DNA from: Schauerella fraxinea
GTDB lineage: Bacteria; Pseudomonadota; Gammaproteobacteria; Burkholderiales; Burkholderiaceae_B
Direction: 5' to 3'
Length of the DNA: 64,000 bases
Assembly (NCBI GenBank): GCA_030849945.1
Contig: JAVDKK010000001.1
Location: 992,001-1,056,000 of the forward strand
Shown here: positions 16,700 to 25,324 of the stretch, piece by piece
Layout of the letters: the number at the start of each line of letters is the position of its first letter
Numbering within the stretch: the first letter of the stretch is position 1
Translations under genes and position numbers: made by a program
The notes under the pieces: model-generated
Databases searched by the model: none
What the model was told of the DNA's origin: nothing
What the model saw: the letters and a program-made list of their open reading frames with translations, nothing else

Positions 16700-17253
16700 C
16701 CGTTCTTCATGCGCTGGCTGTTCCAGTACACGTCCGATCGGCCGGCATACGCATTGAGCGCGCGCGCCAACACGAAAAGCAGATCGCTCAAGCGATTCAG
16801 ATACTGACGCACCGGGGCATTGATCGTCGTGTCGCGGCCCAGCGCAATCACGCTGCGCTCGGCACGCCGGCACACGGTGCGTGAGATATGTGCCAGCGCG
16901 GCCGCGCGCGTGCCGCCCGGCAAGATGAATTCCTTGAGAGGAGCAAGTGCAGCGTTGTAATGCGCCAGGCGTGTATCCAGAAACGCCACTTGCTCGTCAC
17001 GCAGCGCAACATGCCCTGGAATGCACAGTTCGGCCCCCATATCGAACAGATCGTGCTGTACGGTCAGGATGTCGGCGGCGATGTCTTCGGGTAGCGCCTC
17101 GGTCGCCAGAACGCCCAGCGTGCTGTTGAGCTCGTCCACGTCGCCCATTGCAGCGATGCGCGGGTCGTCTTTGCCCAGGCGCGCGCCATCGCCCAGCCCG
17201 GTGGTGCCGTCGTCACCCGTGCGGGTGGCGATAACGGATAAGCGGTTTCCCAT
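16696..17253 (-). CDS. Corrinoid (cob(I)alamin) adenosyltransferase, PduO type
   Basis: Converts cob(I)alamin and ATP to adenosylcobalamin. The 185-residue protein has the N-terminal ATP-binding TRTGDDGTTGLGDG (10-23), DELNS and the RRAERSV signature in the C-terminal half, all diagnostic of the PduO-type trimeric enzyme. The ATG at 17253 is chosen because the residues encoded upstream do not resemble the family. It stands alone; no cobalamin biosynthesis genes or riboswitch are nearby, so it probably serves B12 salvage. Confidence 0.92.
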   Translation of the reverse strand: MGNRLSVIATRTGDDGTTGLGDGARLGKDDPRIAAMGDVDELNSTLGVLATEALPEDIAADILTVQHDLFDMGAELCIPGHVALRDEQVAFLDTRLAHYNAALAPLKEFILPGGTRAAALAHISRTVCRRAERSVIALGRDTTINAPVRQYLNRLSDLLFVLARALNAYAGRSDVYWNSQRMKNG

Positions 17254-17343
17254 GTCGATGATGCCTTGCAATATGATGGGGTATCCTACACCGAAGGCTT
17301 GGGTCCAGCTGTGTGCGACCTGCCGTTCCATAGGAGAACGACT

Positions 17344-17643
17344 ATGGCATTTTTAAGACGAAAATTGTTGTGTGCGATTGCCGGCGCCGTGGTGGCCACG
17401 GCAGCTACTTCCGCAGTGATGGCGCAAACCGCCAATTCTTCTGGCGAAGTGCGCCGGGTAGATGCTGCGACCGGCAAGATCGCGATCAAGCACGGCGCGA
17501 TTTCGGCGCTCGACTTGCCAGCCATGACGCTGGTGTATCAGGCCGCACCCAATCTGCTCGAAGGCGTGAAAGCCGGCGATAAGGTTTCGTTTACCGCGAA
17601 ACGCGAAAACGACAGCTACGTGGTGACGGAGCTGAAGAAGTAG
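17344..17643 (+). CDS. CusF-like periplasmic copper-binding protein
   Basis: A 99-residue secreted protein with a signal peptide ending at VMAQ (about 30) and one small beta-barrel (CusF/PF11604). KHGAISALDLPAMTLVYQ holds the histidine and first methionine of the copper site, but the usual tryptophan before PAM is Leu and the second methionine is Leu, so binding may be weaker or different. AGGAGA at 17332-17337 sets the start. No Cus efflux genes are adjacent; a stand-alone copper chaperone role is inferred. Confidence 0.8.
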   Translation: MAFLRRKLLCAIAGAVVATAATSAVMAQTANSSGEVRRVDAATGKIAIKHGAISALDLPAMTLVYQAAPNLLEGVKAGDKVSFTAKRENDSYVVTELKK

Positions 17644-17652
17644 GGCGAGCGC

Positions 17653-17672
17653 GCCACCCTTTTTGGGGTGGC
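17653..17672 (+). terminator. Hairpin after the CusF-like gene
   Basis: GCCACCC (17653-17659) pairs with GGGTGGC (17666-17672) across TTTTTG. No U-tract follows; it lies just ahead of a stronger terminator. Confidence 0.45.
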
Positions 17673-17685
17673 TGGCACGCAAGAG

Positions 17686-17711
17686 GAAGCCGCCTGTGGG
17701 CGGCTTCTTTT
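17686..17711 (+). terminator. Rho-independent terminator after the CusF-like gene
   Basis: GAAGCCGCC (17686-17694) pairs perfectly with GGCGGCTTC (17699-17707) over a TGTG loop and is followed by TTTT. Confidence 0.8.
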
Positions 17712-17779
17712 CGTCCGATCCGCTGGGGAGGGCGAATCCCCGCCCAGCGCATCGGCAACCCTTGGCGAATTGCCTACCT

Positions 17780-19120
17780 TTAGAGCACGTAGCGCGCCAG
17801 ATCCTGGCTGCCCGCAGCCTCTTCGAGCTTGTCGTTGACGTAAGCCGCGTCGATCTTGACGAACTCGCCTGAGCTGGCGGTAGCGTCGAAGGACAAGTCC
17901 TCCAGCAGCTTTTCCATCACGGTGTACAAGCGGCGTGCACCGATGTTCTCGGTTTTCTCGTTCACCGCGAACGCCAACTCGGCAAGCCGCGCCACGCCTT
18001 CGTCGGTGAAGTCGAGCTTCACGGACTCGGTCTCCATCAAGGCCGTGTACTGCTTGGTCAGCGACGCATCCGTGTTGGACAGGATGCGCACGAAGTCCTC
18101 GGCCGACAGCGAATCGAGTTCGACGCGGATCGGAAAACGGCCCTGCAGCTCAGGAATCAGATCGGACGGGCGCGCCAGGTGGAAGGCGCCCGATGCGATA
18201 AACAAGATGTGATCCGTGCGCACCATGCCATAACGCGTGGTCACGGTGGTGCCTTCCACGAGCGGCAACAGATCGCGCTGCACGCCTTGGCGCGACACTT
18301 CGCCGCCGCTGGCGCCGCCTTCCTGGCGTGCCGCGATCTTGTCGATCTCGTCCAGAAACACGATGCCGTTCTGCTCGACGTTGGCGATGGCCGCCGTCTT
18401 GAGGTCGTCTTCATTGACGCGCTTGGCGGCTTCTTCGTCGATCAGAAGCTTGAACGCTTCCTTGATCTTCATCTTGCGCGGCTTTTTCTTGTCTTTCGCG
18501 AGGCCGGCGAACATGCCGCGCAACTGCTCGGTCATTTCCTCCATGCCCGGCGGCCCCATGATGTCCATCTGCTGGGGCGACTGCGCAATGTCGATCTCGA
18601 TTTCGAGGTCGTCGATCGTGCCTTCGCGCAAACGCTTGCGGAAGGTCTGGCGAGCGGTGCTGTCTTCGCCGCGCTCAGGCTCGCCACCGCTGTTGCGCGA
18701 GGGCGGCACGAGCACATCGAGGATGCGGTCTTCAGCGGCGTCTTCGGCATGCGAGCGCACGCGCCGCATTTCGATCTCACGCGTTTGCTTGATGGCGTAT
18801 TCGGTCAGGTCGCGGATGATGGTGTCGACATCGCGGCCCACATAGCCCACTTCGGTGAACTTGGTGGCTTCGATCTTGATGAACGGCGCGTTGACCAGCT
18901 TGGCCAGGCGGCGCGCGATTTCGGTCTTGCCCACACCGGTGGGGCCGATCATCAGAATGTTCTTGGGGTGAATTTCGTGGCGCAGCGGCTCGGCCACTTG
19001 CTGACGGCGCCAGCGATTGCGCAAGGCAACCGCGACGGCACGCTTGGCCTTGTTCTGGCCTACGATGTATTTGTCGAGTTCGGAGACGATCTCTCCGGGC
19101 GTCATGTTGGATGCAGACAT
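17780..19120 (-). CDS. hslU: HslU, ATPase subunit of the HslVU protease
   Basis: The AAA+ unfoldase of the two-component HslVU (ClpYQ) cytoplasmic protease. The 446 residues include Walker A GPTGVGKT (59-66), a long charged I-domain (about 110-240) and Walker B FLDEIDKI. The C-terminal LARYVL end is the tail that docks into HslV. It follows hslV by 22 bp in the same direction. The protein is full length compared with the family (about 443). Confidence 0.97.
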   Translation of the reverse strand: MSASNMTPGEIVSELDKYIVGQNKAKRAVAVALRNRWRRQQVAEPLRHEIHPKNILMIGPTGVGKTEIARRLAKLVNAPFIKIEATKFTEVGYVGRDVDTIIRDLTEYAIKQTREIEMRRVRSHAEDAAEDRILDVLVPPSRNSGGEPERGEDSTARQTFRKRLREGTIDDLEIEIDIAQSPQQMDIMGPPGMEEMTEQLRGMFAGLAKDKKKPRKMKIKEAFKLLIDEEAAKRVNEDDLKTAAIANVEQNGIVFLDEIDKIAARQEGGASGGEVSRQGVQRDLLPLVEGTTVTTRYGMVRTDHILFIASGAFHLARPSDLIPELQGRFPIRVELDSLSAEDFVRILSNTDASLTKQYTALMETESVKLDFTDEGVARLAELAFAVNEKTENIGARRLYTVMEKLLEDLSFDATASSGEFVKIDAAYVNDKLEEAAGSQDLARYVL

Positions 19121-19142
19121 GTCGGTTGAGCCTTTGTTCAGA

Positions 19143-19682
19143 TCAGGAGCCGAGCGTTTCGATCACGTGATTCTGGTTGGTGTAGATGCACAGATCGCCG
19201 GCGATTTCGAGGGCTTTCTTGACCACCGCTTCGGGCGGCAGGTCGGTATTCTGCAAGAGCGCGAGGGCCGCGGCCTGGGCATAGCTGCCCCCCGAGCCGA
19301 TGGCGGCCAGGCCGTTTTCGGGTTCGAGCACATCGCCGTTGCCGGTGAGCACCAAGGTGTGTTCGGTGTCGGCCACGATGAGCATGGCTTCGAGGCGGCG
19401 CAGCACGCGGTCGGTGCGCCAGTCGCGCGTGAGTTCGACAGCGGCGCGCATCAGATTGCCCTGGTGCTTTTCAAGCTTCGCTTCGAAGCGTTCCTGCAGC
19501 GTGAAGGCATCGGCCGTGGCGCCGGCGAAGCCCGCGAGAATCTTGTCGTGGTACAGGCGGCGGATCTTGCGCGCCGTGCCTTTGATAACGATATTGCCAA
19601 GCGTGACTTGGCCATCCCCGCCCAGGGCGACATGGTTGCCGCGGCGGGCGCAAATGATGGTCGTGGCGTGAAATTGTTCCAT
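19143..19682 (-). CDS. hslV: HslV, peptidase subunit of the HslVU protease
   Basis: An N-terminal-nucleophile threonine peptidase of 179 residues. The ATG at 19682 gives MEQFHA followed by TTI; cleavage before T7 would expose the catalytic threonine. GSGGSYAQAAALAL is the family signature near the C-terminal half. It is the first gene of hslVU. Heat-shock control is known for the family, but I see no clear sigma-32 promoter upstream. Confidence 0.96.
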   Translation of the reverse strand: MEQFHATTIICARRGNHVALGGDGQVTLGNIVIKGTARKIRRLYHDKILAGFAGATADAFTLQERFEAKLEKHQGNLMRAAVELTRDWRTDRVLRRLEAMLIVADTEHTLVLTGNGDVLEPENGLAAIGSGGSYAQAAALALLQNTDLPPEAVVKKALEIAGDLCIYTNQNHVIETLGS

Positions 19683-19725
19683 GCTTGTCTTCCCTGTGAA
19701 GGGGGTACATGGGGACAAACCCGAT

Positions 19726-19762
19726 AAAAAAAAGGGGCTGCATCTCGTGTGAGATACAACCC
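19726..19762 (-). terminator. dksA: Terminator after dksA
   Basis: On the minus strand GGGTTGTATCTC, loop ACAC, GAGATGCAGCCCC, then eight T residues (complement of A19726-19733). It separates dksA from hslVU. Confidence 0.85.
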
Positions 19763-19797
19763 TTCTTCAGTCGACACCAGGCGTCGTACGGCGGGAA

Positions 19798-20259
19798 TCA
19801 GTCGCCGTAAAGTTTCTGACGTTTTTCGCGGCGTTCTTGCGCCTCGAGCGACAGGGTAGCAGTGGGGCGGGCGAGCAGGCGCGGAACGCCGATGGGCTCT
19901 CCCGTCTCTTCACACCAGCCGTATTCGCCGCTATCGATGCGCGCAATCGACTGCTGCACTTTCTTGAGCAGCTTGCGTTCGCGGTCGCGCGTGCGCAACT
20001 CGAGCGCATGCTCTTCTTCGATCGTGGCGCGGTCGGCGGGATCGGGCACGAACTGCGTTTCACGCAGGTGCTCGGTCGTTTGGCCGGCGTTGCTCAGGAT
20101 GCCTTGTTCAAGCTTGCGCAGACGATCCTGGAAGAATGCCAGCTGGCGGTCGTTCATATAGTCGGACTCGGGCATGGCCAGCAATTCTTGTTCGCTGGGC
20201 AGATCAATCGGCGCATCGCCCGATTTACTTGATTTTTTGGTTGCTGCCTTGGTAGCCAT
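19798..20259 (-). CDS. dksA: RNA polymerase-binding transcription factor DksA, zinc-finger-less form
   Basis: DksA binds the secondary channel of RNA polymerase and, with ppGpp, controls rRNA and amino-acid promoters. The 153-residue protein has the N-terminal globular part, the coiled coil (about 40-105) and the C-terminal region. In place of the four zinc cysteines it has one Cys only (WCEETGEPIG) and then Thr, Ser and Ala (LLARPTATLSLEA). This is a common betaproteobacterial form and resembles the zinc-independent DksA2 type of Pseudomonas. The start ATG at 20259 matches the family. It is next to the zinc-homeostasis genes, but a terminator follows it and a 59-bp gap lies before it. Confidence 0.94.
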   Translation of the reverse strand: MATKAATKKSSKSGDAPIDLPSEQELLAMPESDYMNDRQLAFFQDRLRKLEQGILSNAGQTTEHLRETQFVPDPADRATIEEEHALELRTRDRERKLLKKVQQSIARIDSGEYGWCEETGEPIGVPRLLARPTATLSLEAQERREKRQKLYGD

Positions 20260-20318
20260 GAAAACACTCCGTTGTGATTCGATTCCGTGCGGCGCGCACG
20301 ACTGCAACTGCTACTGAT

Positions 20319-21449
20319 TTACGCCGCCAGACACTGCTCCAATCCCCGGGTAAAGATATCCTGGGGCAACTTGCGGCCAATAAAGACCATTTTGGTCGAT
20401 TTCTTTTCCTTGGCTCCCCACGGTTTGCCGGGTTCCGCGCCCATCATCATGTGGACACCCTGAAACAGCATGCGCCGATTCAGGCCCTTCATGTACAGAA
20501 TGCCTTTGTAGCGCAGCAGGTCGGGGCCATAAACCTGCACCACGCCGCCGAGAAATTCTTCCAGGCGAACGGGATCGAACGGCTTGTCGGCGCGGAATAC
20601 GAAGGCGCCGATGTCGTCGTCATGCACGTGATGATGCTGATGACCGTGGTTGTGCGCAGGATTCGTGCACGTGGCCGGATCGTGGTCATGATCGTCGTGA
20701 TCGTGCCCATGGTCGTGCGCGTGATCATGGTCATGACCGTGGTCGTGATCATGCGCGGCATCCGGATGATCGGCGGCCAGGAATTCGGGGTCGATGTCGA
20801 GAATGGAATTGAGGTTGAAGCCGCTGATGTCGATGATCGACTTCAGGTCCACTTCGCCGAAATTGACCGGAGTGATCGGTGCGCGCGGGTTGATGCGCGC
20901 CACACGATGACGCAGGGCCTGGTAGTCGGCTTCGTTAACCAGATCTTTCTTCGAGATCAGGATGCGATCGGCAAAGCCGACCTGCTTCTGGGCTTCGGGC
21001 TGCTCGTCCAGCGTGCTCATGCCATGCAGGGCGTCCACCACGGTCACGACAGCATCCAGCCGATAGTATTCGGCGATTTCGTCGTCCATGAAGAACGTCT
21101 GGCACACCGGGCCGGGGTTAGCCATTCCGGTGGTTTCGAGAATGACGCGTTCGAAAGTGAGCGTGCCGGCCTCGCGCTTGATGCGCAAGTCGGTCAGGGT
21201 ATTCATCAGGTCGCCGCGCACGGTGCAGCATACGCAGCCGTTGCTGAGTTCGATGATTTGCTCGTCGCTGTCCTGGATGAGCAATTCGTTATCGATGCTC
21301 TCGGGTCCGAACTCGTTTTCGATGACGGCGACGCGGCGGCCGTGAAATTCGGTCAGGATGCGCTTGAGCAGCGTCGTCTTGCCCGCACCGAGGAAACCGG
21401 TGAGGATCGTAACGGGGACCATTTTGTCCAAGCTGCGTGGGGTAGTCAT
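20319..21449 (-). CDS. COG0523 (CobW/ZigA/YeiR-type) GTPase, putative zinc metallochaperone
   Basis: A G3E-family P-loop GTPase of 376 residues: Walker A GFLGAGKTT (18-26), the metal-binding CxCC motif GCVCC (71-75), the base-recognition SKKD, and a CobW C-terminal domain. Between the domains is a very His/Asp-rich insert (about residues 225-275, repeated HDHDH/HGHDH and HQHHHVH) that could hold several zinc ions. The adjacent Zur and Znu genes argue for the zinc subgroup that supplies metal to enzymes under zinc limitation rather than for cobalamin synthesis. The ATG at 21449 is preferred over an extended start that lacks family similarity. Confidence 0.9.
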   Translation of the reverse strand: MTTPRSLDKMVPVTILTGFLGAGKTTLLKRILTEFHGRRVAVIENEFGPESIDNELLIQDSDEQIIELSNGCVCCTVRGDLMNTLTDLRIKREAGTLTFERVILETTGMANPGPVCQTFFMDDEIAEYYRLDAVVTVVDALHGMSTLDEQPEAQKQVGFADRILISKKDLVNEADYQALRHRVARINPRAPITPVNFGEVDLKSIIDISGFNLNSILDIDPEFLAADHPDAAHDHDHGHDHDHAHDHGHDHDDHDHDPATCTNPAHNHGHQHHHVHDDDIGAFVFRADKPFDPVRLEEFLGGVVQVYGPDLLRYKGILYMKGLNRRMLFQGVHMMMGAEPGKPWGAKEKKSTKMVFIGRKLPQDIFTRGLEQCLAA

Positions 21450-21666
21450 GACAAACCAGAAGTTCAAAGTTCGCAGCAGACAAATGTGTGCGCGATGAGG
21501 CAAAAAGGGGCCGGCCGTGCGACCGGACGCCGGATTACAGCACAGTAGAGTCCAGGGGGCAAACCCCAAAGCGTCTGCCGGACATGCCTGGTAAAAACAT
21601 TTACCAAGCCGTCAAAACGGAGAGCGTTCGGGTCGAACCCGCTCATCCATTTAAATACAGTCGAAA

Positions 21667-22185
21667 TTAATGTTTGTGACTATGGCCGTGCGCATGGCTG
21701 TGACCGCCGTCGTGATCCGTCACTTTTTGGCAGGCCGGGCACAAGGCGCGGATTTCGGTTTCGTGAGAGGTGAGGGCGTATCCCGTTTTTGCAACCCGTT
21801 CGGCCAGTAGTTGGCTCATGGCGGGATCGCTGATCTCGGCCACATTGCCGCATCGGGTACAGACCACCAGCAGATCGTGAGGTTCCCCACCTGCATCGTG
21901 ACAGGCGCTCCAGGCGTTGACGGCGTCCAGGCGATGGATCAGCCCTTCTTCCAGCAGAAAATCGAGCGCTCGATATACCGTCGGGGGGGCGGCGCCCGGA
22001 TGCACGGCGCGCATTTCTTCGAGCAATTCGTACGCTTTCAGGCTGCGGTCATGCTTGAGCAGCAGCTCGAGCACCTTGCGCCGGATGGGGGTCAAGCGCT
22101 TGCCGCGTTCCGCACACAAGGCTTCGGCCACATCGAGGCGATCGGTGACGGGCTTGGAGCGGGCAGAGCGGGCGGGTGCGGTCAT
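21667..22185 (-). CDS. zur: Zinc uptake regulator of the Fur family
   Basis: A 172-residue Fur-type repressor. The winged helix spans about 10-95 (RLTPIRRKVLELLL, PPTVYRALDFL), followed by a dimer domain with the structural zinc cysteines CTRCGN and CPAC. The C-terminus is His-rich (HDGGHSHAHGHSHKH), a feature of Zur proteins. Divergence from znuCBA and the other zinc genes supports Zur over Fur. It may repress the znu genes and znuD through the boxes noted at 22454 and 27290. A 217-bp gap separates it from the GTPase gene downstream. Confidence 0.9.
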   Translation of the reverse strand: MTAPARSARSKPVTDRLDVAEALCAERGKRLTPIRRKVLELLLKHDRSLKAYELLEEMRAVHPGAAPPTVYRALDFLLEEGLIHRLDAVNAWSACHDAGGEPHDLLVVCTRCGNVAEISDPAMSQLLAERVAKTGYALTSHETEIRALCPACQKVTDHDGGHSHAHGHSHKH

Positions 22186-22453
22186 GACGCGAAAACACTG
22201 TTCTTGAGCAAAAGCGGGCGCAGGCGCCCACGACCCCAGCACGGTATCAGAAAACAGGGGGGAAAGCCCACATGGCGTGTTGTGTCATCCGGTCAATGCG
22301 GCAGGCGGTGGGCGATCGCGGGAGCTTCAGGGTGGGGGGCATGGCGCGGGGGCGTTGGGGAGGCGGAGGGAGGGCGAGCCCACACGGCTCCAGATCCACG
22401 CATGCGTAGCGCATGCACTAACGAAGTTCAAGGCGCTGCAGGCAATTTGAAAG

Positions 22454-22485
22454 GTTATTACATAACATAAGCTATGATATAACAT
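22454..22485 (+). promoter_or_regulatory. Candidate Zur operator upstream of znuC
   Basis: GTTATTACATAAC (22454-22466) is a perfect 5-3-5 inverted repeat of the GTTAT-N3-ATAAC form known for Zur sites. A second element, ATGATATAACAT (22474-22485), lies 7 bp on. Elements ATTACATAA and GATATAAC recur, reversed, before znuD at 27290-27313. Confidence 0.6.
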
Positions 22486-22513
22486 CCTTTAGTTAGACAG
22501 CGCGCCTTTCTGC

Positions 22514-22669
22514 ATGGCTTCCCCTCGTTTTTCCGGCACATCGCTGCCCCCAACCCGCCGCTCCTCTCTATTACTGGCATCGGCCGGTGCGCGCGTCGGC
22601 GGCGCTGTGATCCTGGCTGCCGCATTGTGGGCGCTCACCGGCTGGGCGCTGGGATGGTGGACGGCATGA
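22514..22669 (+). CDS. Small membrane ORF coupled to znuC (51 residues)
   Basis: A 51-codon frame with a basic N-terminus (RR at about 15-16) and one hydrophobic helix (about 26-50, rich in Ala, Leu and Trp). Its TGA at 22667-22669 overlaps the znuC ATG at 22666 (ATGA), the same coupling seen at every junction of the znu operon, and it is the first frame after the Zur-like box. No ribosome site is obvious. I do not recognise it. It could be a small transporter subunit, a leader peptide, or a chance frame. Confidence 0.45.
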   Translation: MASPRFSGTSLPPTRRSSLLLASAGARVGGAVILAAALWALTGWALGWWTA

Positions 22670-23409
22670 TGGCGGGTACGTTGCCGCGGCGCGTGGGTCC
22701 GCGCGCCTCGATCGAACTGGACGCCGCCTCCTTCGGCTGGCGGGGGCGGGCGGCGGTGCGCAACGTCACAGGCCGTTTTCTGCCCGGCGCGATGACGGCC
22801 ATCGTGGGGCCCAACGGCGCGGGCAAGTCCACCTTGATGAAGGGCATGATGGGACTGCTGCGGCCCGGGTCCGGCCGCGTTCGTGTGTGCGATGCCGACC
22901 GTGGGGCGTTGGCCTGGTTGCCGCAAGCGGGCGATCTGGATCGCAGTTTTCCGATGTCGGTCTATGACTTGGTGGCAATGGGCGCATGGCGCCGCACCGG
23001 TCCCTGGTCGCGGCTGTCGGCTGCCGAACACGCGCGCACCGAGCGGGTGCTGGCGGTCGTGCGCATGAGCGACGCCGCCGATCGCGCGGTCGGCACGCTG
23101 TCTGGCGGTCAACTGCAGCGGGTGCTGTTTGCGCGGATGTTGATGCAGGACGCCGACATGGTGCTGCTGGACGAGCCGTTTGCGGCGGTCGATCGGCACA
23201 CGACCGAAGAACTCATGGCCTTGCTGTGCGAAGGGCACACGCAGGGGCAGGGCGTGATCGCCGTGCTGCACGATCTGGAACTGGTGCGCGAATACTTCCC
23301 GCAGACGTTGCTATTGGCTGGCGACGTGATTGCCTGGGGACCGACCGCCGACGTGCTGACCCCCGAGAACTTGCGCCTTGCGCGCGACCGTCATGAGCAA
23401 GCGCGATGA
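22666..23409 (+). CDS. znuC: Zinc ABC transporter ATPase ZnuC
   Basis: ATPase of the high-affinity zinc importer. The 247 residues contain Walker A GPNGAGKST (48-56), the signature LSGGQLQR (145-152) and Walker B LLDEPF (167-172). Family membership (manganese/zinc/iron chelate type) and the adjacent Zur and His-rich binding protein give the zinc assignment. It overlaps the small ORF upstream and znuB downstream by ATGA. Confidence 0.93.
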   Translation: MMAGTLPRRVGPRASIELDAASFGWRGRAAVRNVTGRFLPGAMTAIVGPNGAGKSTLMKGMMGLLRPGSGRVRVCDADRGALAWLPQAGDLDRSFPMSVYDLVAMGAWRRTGPWSRLSAAEHARTERVLAVVRMSDAADRAVGTLSGGQLQRVLFARMLMQDADMVLLDEPFAAVDRHTTEELMALLCEGHTQGQGVIAVLHDLELVREYFPQTLLLAGDVIAWGPTADVLTPENLRLARDRHEQAR

Positions 23410-24308
23410 CCCTGTATGACTTGGTGGCCGCGCCGTTCATCGATTTCGGCTTTATGCGCCGCGCCCTGGCCGGTGCCACGGCGCTGGCGTTCGGTGCCGC
23501 GCCGCTCGGCGTGTTTCTGGTACTGCGGCGGATGAGTTTGATGGGCGACGCGATGGCGCATGCCATTTTGCCGGGGGTTGCTGCCGGGTTTTTGCTCTCA
23601 GGGTTGTCGCTCACGGCCATGATGATCGGCGGTGCGTTGACCGGGCTGGCCGTGTCGCTTCTGGCGGGTGCGGTGGCACGGCTCACGCCGTTACGCGAAG
23701 ACGCGAGCTTTGCCGCGTTCTATCTGATCTCGCTGGGCCTGGGCGTGCTGCTGGTATCGGTGCGCGGCTCGAACATGGATCTATTGCATGTGTTGTTCGG
23801 CACGGTGCTGGGGCTGGGCGACGATGCCTTGATGCTGGTCACCGTGTGCGCGTCGTTGACGTTGATCGTGTTGGCGATCGTTTATCGCCTGCTGGTGGCG
23901 GAGTGTCTGGATCCGGGTTTCCTGCGCGCCAGCGGTGGCGGCGGATCGTTCGTGCACATGGTTTTCCTGACGTTGGTCGTGATGAATCTGGTGGCGGGCT
24001 TTCAGGTGCTTGGCACGCTGATGGTGGTGGGCATGATGATGTTGCCGGCCGCCGCCGCGCGCTTCTGGGCGCGCTCGGCCGGCGGACAGATTGCGCTCGC
24101 GTGCGCGGTGGGGGCACTCTCGGCCGTCGTGGGCCTCTTGATCTCGTACCACCTGAACGTGACCGCGTCGCCCGCCATCATTCTGAGCGCCGGCACGGCT
24201 TATCTGATTTCAGTCGTTGGCGGGCCGCATGGCGGTCTCGTCTATCTGGCGCGCCGCGCCAAACCGCCGGCCGGCTCGGCCTGGCCCCCTTCCGGAGAAT
24301 ACAAATGA
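23406..24308 (+). CDS. znuB: Zinc ABC transporter permease ZnuB
   Basis: A 300-residue permease of the ABC-3 family with about eight membrane helices. MGDAMAHAILPGVAAG (about residues 47-62) is the conserved cytoplasmic loop region of ZnuB/MntB permeases. It overlaps znuC and znuA by ATGA on both sides. It carries zinc across the inner membrane with ZnuC and ZnuA. Confidence 0.92.
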   Translation: MTLYDLVAAPFIDFGFMRRALAGATALAFGAAPLGVFLVLRRMSLMGDAMAHAILPGVAAGFLLSGLSLTAMMIGGALTGLAVSLLAGAVARLTPLREDASFAAFYLISLGLGVLLVSVRGSNMDLLHVLFGTVLGLGDDALMLVTVCASLTLIVLAIVYRLLVAECLDPGFLRASGGGGSFVHMVFLTLVVMNLVAGFQVLGTLMVVGMMMLPAAAARFWARSAGGQIALACAVGALSAVVGLLISYHLNVTASPAIILSAGTAYLISVVGGPHGGLVYLARRAKPPAGSAWPPSGEYK

Positions 24309-25324
24309 TCTCGACGCGTTCGGCACGCCGCCGTACTTTGGGTCTGCTCTCGGCCGCACTCCTGACGATGAATATCGGGGTGCTGCATGCCGCCGATGCG
24401 CCGCTGTCCGTGGTGACGAGCTTTTCCATCCTGGGCGACATTGCGCGCGAAGTCGGGGGGCCGGACGTCAAGGTCGACACGCTGGTGGGCCCCGACGGCG
24501 ATGCCCACAGTTATGAGCCCACGCCGCAAGACGCCAAACGCCTGAGCACGGCGCGTGTATTGGTGGTGAACGGCCTGGACTTCGAGGCGTGGTTGCCGCG
24601 GTTGACGCAATCATCTGGATTCAAGGGGCAGACGATCGTCGCCAGCACGGGTGTGACGCCACGGCCGTTTGAAAGCGGCCATGACGATGACGACCATGAA
24701 CATGATCACGGCAAGGCAGGTGCCGCAGCGCATTCCCATGGCGACGATCGCAAGCATGGGGGCGCTGGTCACGCCCACGACGCACACGCTCACGGCAGCA
24801 ACGATCCGCATGCGTGGCAGGATCTGCGCAACGGTATGCGTTATGCACAGAACATCGCCGAGGGCTTTGCCGCCGCCGATCCGGCGCATGCGGTAGCGTA
24901 CCGCGCCCGCGCGGCCGCCTATGTAGAACGCCTGCAAGCCTTGAATACCCGCATCACGGCCCAGTTTGCGGCCATCCCCGCCGCGCAACGCAAGGTGGTG
25001 ACCTCGCACGACGCCTTCGGTTATTTCGGCCAGGCGTATGGCATCACGTTCATCGCACCGGTCGGCATGTCGACCGACGCCGAGCCCTCGGCGGCCGATA
25101 TGGCGCGACTGATCGGCCAGGTGAAGCGCGATACCATTCGTGCTGTTTTTGTTGAAAACATCAGCAGCCCGCGTCTGGTCGAACAGATTGCCCGCGAAAC
25201 CGGGGCCCGCACCGGCGGCACGCTCTACTCCGATGCGCTGTCCAAGCCGGGGCAGCCGGCTGCGACTTACCTTGGAATGTTCGAATGGAACGCCAAACAA
25301 CTCGTCAACGCCTTGCAGCCCTGA
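24305..25324 (+). CDS. znuA: Zinc ABC transporter periplasmic binding protein ZnuA
   Basis: A 339-residue cluster A-I (cluster 9) solute-binding protein with a signal peptide ending near LHAA (about 30). Zinc ligands include the His in DAHSYEPTP, a His in DPHAW and the His in TSHDAFGYF. Between the first two is a His/Asp-rich loop (about 125-165), a hallmark of ZnuA as opposed to Mn-binding homologues. The ATG at 24305 overlaps the znuB stop. The 3' end overlaps the DUF1007 gene by 40 bp. Confidence 0.94.
   Translation: MISTRSARRRTLGLLSAALLTMNIGVLHAADAPLSVVTSFSILGDIAREVGGPDVKVDTLVGPDGDAHSYEPTPQDAKRLSTARVLVVNGLDFEAWLPRLTQSSGFKGQTIVASTGVTPRPFESGHDDDDHEHDHGKAGAAAHSHGDDRKHGGAGHAHDAHAHGSNDPHAWQDLRNGMRYAQNIAEGFAAADPAHAVAYRARAAAYVERLQALNTRITAQFAAIPAAQRKVVTSHDAFGYFGQAYGITFIAPVGMSTDAEPSAADMARLIGQVKRDTIRAVFVENISSPRLVEQIARETGARTGGTLYSDALSKPGQPAATYLGMFEWNAKQLVNALQP

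Noticed and set aside
19798..20259. dksA as a pseudogene because the zinc cysteines are missing
   Set aside because: The frame is intact and this cysteine-poor form is the usual one in betaproteobacteria.
20274..21548. Long open frame antisense to the COG0523 GTPase gene
   Set aside because: It mirrors the GTPase codons (including the His-rich repeats) and has no family-like features; high GC content keeps antisense frames open throughout the window.
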